DNA from: JAYVIQ01 sp043770215
Lineage (GTDB): Bacteria > Bacteroidota > Bacteroidia > Cytophagales > JAAEPT01
Assembly (NCBI GenBank): GCA_043770215.1
Contig: JAYVIQ010000139.1
Coordinates: 1-8,307, forward strand
Direction of reading: 5' to 3'
DNA length: 8,307 bases
The notes beneath the pieces are model-generated. The model saw only the letters and a list, made by a program, of their open reading frames with translations. It did not search any database and was not told the DNA's origin. A program made the translations under genes and the position numbers. Shown in pieces: positions 6,773 to 8,307 of the stretch. Every line of letters begins with the position of its first letter. Position 1 is the first letter of the stretch.

Positions 6773-6845
6773 TTCTATTTTTTTAATTATTTTTGTTGTA
6801 CCATTTAAGAACCAACTAGCTCTTGCAAAAGTTCAAAGAGTTCAC

Positions 6846-7934
6846 TTAAAAATTTAGTTGCCCAGTTCTAGTATTCTGTCTTAACACCATATCCAAAATT
6901 ACAAGTGCACTCATGGCATCTACAATAGGTACAGCTCTGGGTACCACACAAGGATCATGCCTACCTTTACCACTAACAGTTACGGACTCTCCAAGTGTAT
7001 TTACACTTTCTTGATCTTCCATAATGGTTGCAACAGGTTTAAATGCAACATTAAAATAAATATCCTCCCCATTAGAAATTCCACCCTGTATACCTCCTGA
7101 TAGATTAGTTTTTGTACGTACTCTTCCATCTTCCATATAAAAAGCATCATTATGCTCAGATCCTTTTAACTTTACTCCCTCAAAACCAGAGCCATATTCA
7201 AATCCTTTTACTGCATTAATGCTTAACATTGCTTTACCGAGTTCGGCATGTAGTTTATCAAAGACAGGTTCTCCCAAACCCACTGGTACACCTGTAATGA
7301 CTCCTGTTACTACGCCACCAATTGTGTCTCTATTTTTACGGGTTTCATCTATTAAATTGTACATTTTTAGAGCCATTTCAGGATCAGGGCATCTAACATC
7401 ATTACTCTCAATTAAAGACAAATCTAGCTCTTTGTATGATTTTTCTACTTTTAAGGCTCCCGTTTGGCTTACATAAGCAAAACAGTGAATACCCAATTTA
7501 TTTAAAACAAGCTTAGCAATAGCACCTGCGGCTACTCTTGCAGCGGTTTCTCTTGCTGAGCTTCTCCCACCTCCTCTATAATCTCTTATGCCATATTTAG
7601 CTTGGTAGGTATAATCTGCATGCGAAGGGCGATATTTGTCTGCTATATGTGAATAATCATGACTTTTTTGGTCTGTATTCATGATTACCAACTGAATGGG
7701 TGTACCTGTACTTTTGCCCTCAAATACGCCTGATAAAATCTCAAACTCATCCTCTTCTTTACGCTGGGTTACAATTTTAGATTGGCCTGGTTTGCGTCTA
7801 GTCAATTCACTTTGAATAAATGCCAAATCTATTTCTACTCCGGCAGGGCATCCGTCTATAATTACACCTAAACCCTTACCGTGAGACTCTCCAGAGGTGG
7901 TAATTCTAAATATTTGTCCAAAACTATTGCTCAT
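6846..7934 (-). CDS. aroC: Chorismate synthase
   Basis: This is the last shikimate-pathway enzyme. It converts 5-enolpyruvylshikimate-3-phosphate to chorismate in the cytoplasm with the help of reduced FMN. The 362 residues are the typical bacterial length. Landmarks are GESHG (15-19, His18), RRKPGQS (46-52), RPSHAD (102-107, His105), DYRGGGRSSARET (118-130), the AVKGFEYGSGF stretch (241-251), SGGIQGGISNG (279-289) and GRHDPCVVPRAVPI (324-337). Both catalytic His and the flavin/substrate-binding motifs are present, so it should be active. It has no fused flavin reductase domain, so reduced FMN must come from elsewhere in the cell. The ATG at 7934 gives the family N-terminus MSNSFGQIFRIT. A perfect -7 promoter match lies 35 bases upstream, and nifU follows on the same strand. 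Confidence 0.98.
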   Translation of the reverse strand: MSNSFGQIFRITTSGESHGKGLGVIIDGCPAGVEIDLAFIQSELTRRKPGQSKIVTQRKEEDEFEILSGVFEGKSTGTPIQLVIMNTDQKSHDYSHIADKYRPSHADYTYQAKYGIRDYRGGGRSSARETAARVAAGAIAKLVLNKLGIHCFAYVSQTGALKVEKSYKELDLSLIESNDVRCPDPEMALKMYNLIDETRKNRDTIGGVVTGVITGVPVGLGEPVFDKLHAELGKAMLSINAVKGFEYGSGFEGVKLKGSEHNDAFYMEDGRVRTKTNLSGGIQGGISNGEDIYFNVAFKPVATIMEDQESVNTLGESVTVSGKGRHDPCVVPRAVPIVDAMSALVILDMVLRQNTRTGQLNF

Positions 7935-7968
7935 TTTATCTTATTTATTTATTCGAACTTAGAGTGCT

Positions 7969-7976
7969 CAAATTTA
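7969..7976 (-). promoter_or_regulatory. Candidate -7 promoter element for aroC
   Basis: Read on the minus strand this is TAAATTTG, a perfect TAnnTTTG match, 34 bases from the aroC start codon. That is similar to the distances at the ferredoxin gene and cobA. No clear TTG is found at the usual -33 spacing. Confidence 0.42.
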
Positions 7977-8100
7977 GCTTAAAATAGTTCTAAATTTAAA
8001 AACTTTATTAGCCAATACCTAATTTGTTTACTTCATTTGACTTTCTGTAGTGGATTTTATATGTAGGCATATTTTGAAATTATTGATAATTAATCCTAAA

Positions 8101-8220
8101 ATGAAAACAAGAATTTATGTATTTAAAGATCAAGCTGGTATGAGCAATTCTCTAAAAACTATTAAATATAGAATCATAGATTTCTTATGCATACAAGAAT
8201 GTATAGAAACTAGCGAATAG
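8101..8220 (+). CDS. Possible small ORF of 39 residues, unrecognised
   Basis: The ORF starts ATG AAA ACA and ends TAG. The predicted peptide begins MKTRIYVFKD and ends CIETSE. It has two Cys (30 and 34), a short hydrophobic patch (IIDFLCI, 25-31), no signal peptide and no family I recognise. In its favour, a near-match to the -7 consensus (TATTTTG at 8070-8076, one base short) lies upstream and a weak hairpin follows. Against it, an ORF of 40 codons is easily produced by chance in DNA like this. It could be a gene remnant. Confidence 0.2.
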   Translation: MKTRIYVFKDQAGMSNSLKTIKYRIIDFLCIQECIETSE

Positions 8221-8237
8221 GGAGCCAATAAATAGGG

Positions 8238-8265
8238 ACTACTGAAAAAGTAAAGTAGTTTTCTT
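8238..8265 (+). terminator. Weak hairpin with T-rich tail near the right edge
   Basis: ACTACT (8238-8243) pairs with AGTAGT (8254-8259) around a 10-base A-rich loop, followed by TTTCTT. This short stem could end a plus-strand transcript covering 8101-8220. Apart from this, the small ORF and the aroC promoter, I see nothing in 7977-8307. Confidence 0.3.
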
Positions 8266-8307
8266 AGCTTATTTACAATCAATCATTTGTCACTTTTTTC
8301 TTGAGAA

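Noticed and set aside
6808..6843. Weak dyad in the aroC-nifU spacer (CTCTTG at 6820-6825 with CAAAGAG at 6834-6840)
   Set aside because: The stem is only about 6 bp with a bulge and has no T-run on the minus strand, so it is not convincing as a terminator or operator.
1..8307. CRISPR array, prophage, insertion sequence, defence system, tRNA or rRNA
   Set aside because: No spaced repeats, transposase or integrase motifs, cloverleaf or rRNA-like conserved blocks were seen. All large genes are core metabolism.

Overview
The window is AT-rich DNA that looks like a chromosomal, largely housekeeping segment from a member of the Bacteroidota. Three things point there. The seven main proteins read like Bacteroidota orthologues, notably the acetyl-CoA synthetase, the LuxC-like acyl-CoA reductase next to a dicluster ferredoxin, and the Nfu-type NifU protein. 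The starts lack Shine-Dalgarno sequences and sit behind A/T-rich leaders. Several genes are preceded by a perfect match to the Bacteroidota -7 promoter consensus TAnnTTTG. A finer placement (Flavobacteriia or Chitinophagia-like) is only an impression.

Layout, left to right. Positions 1-87 hold a compact, hairpin-rich, more GC-rich non-coding element that looks like a dispersed structured RNA or repeat. A 240-base AT-rich leader with one hairpin follows. Then come acs (acetyl-CoA synthetase, +) and, converging on it, a LuxC-family acyl-CoA reductase (-). The reductase is divergent from a 2[4Fe-4S] ferredoxin (+). The 113-base gap between those two carries a good Bacteroidota promoter and a 15-base perfect palindrome. 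After a strong terminator come pgk (phosphoglycerate kinase, +), a second strong terminator, and cobA (uroporphyrinogen-III C-methyltransferase, +). cobA converges on nifU (Fe-S carrier, -) and aroC (chorismate synthase, -). The last 373 bases hold the aroC promoter region, a doubtful 39-codon ORF and a weak hairpin.

Functionally this is a set of neighbouring core-metabolism genes rather than one pathway: acetate activation, lower glycolysis, the first branch of siroheme/corrinoid synthesis, Fe-S cluster delivery and the last step of the shikimate pathway. Most genes have their own terminator or promoter signals, so they look mostly monocistronic; aroC-nifU is the only plausible two-gene unit. 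I see no transposase, phage gene, CRISPR array, toxin-antitoxin pair, tRNA or rRNA.

I did not find a convincing new multi-gene system. The items most worth a second look are the divergent LuxC-like reductase/ferredoxin pair with its shared palindrome, and the structured element at the left edge.
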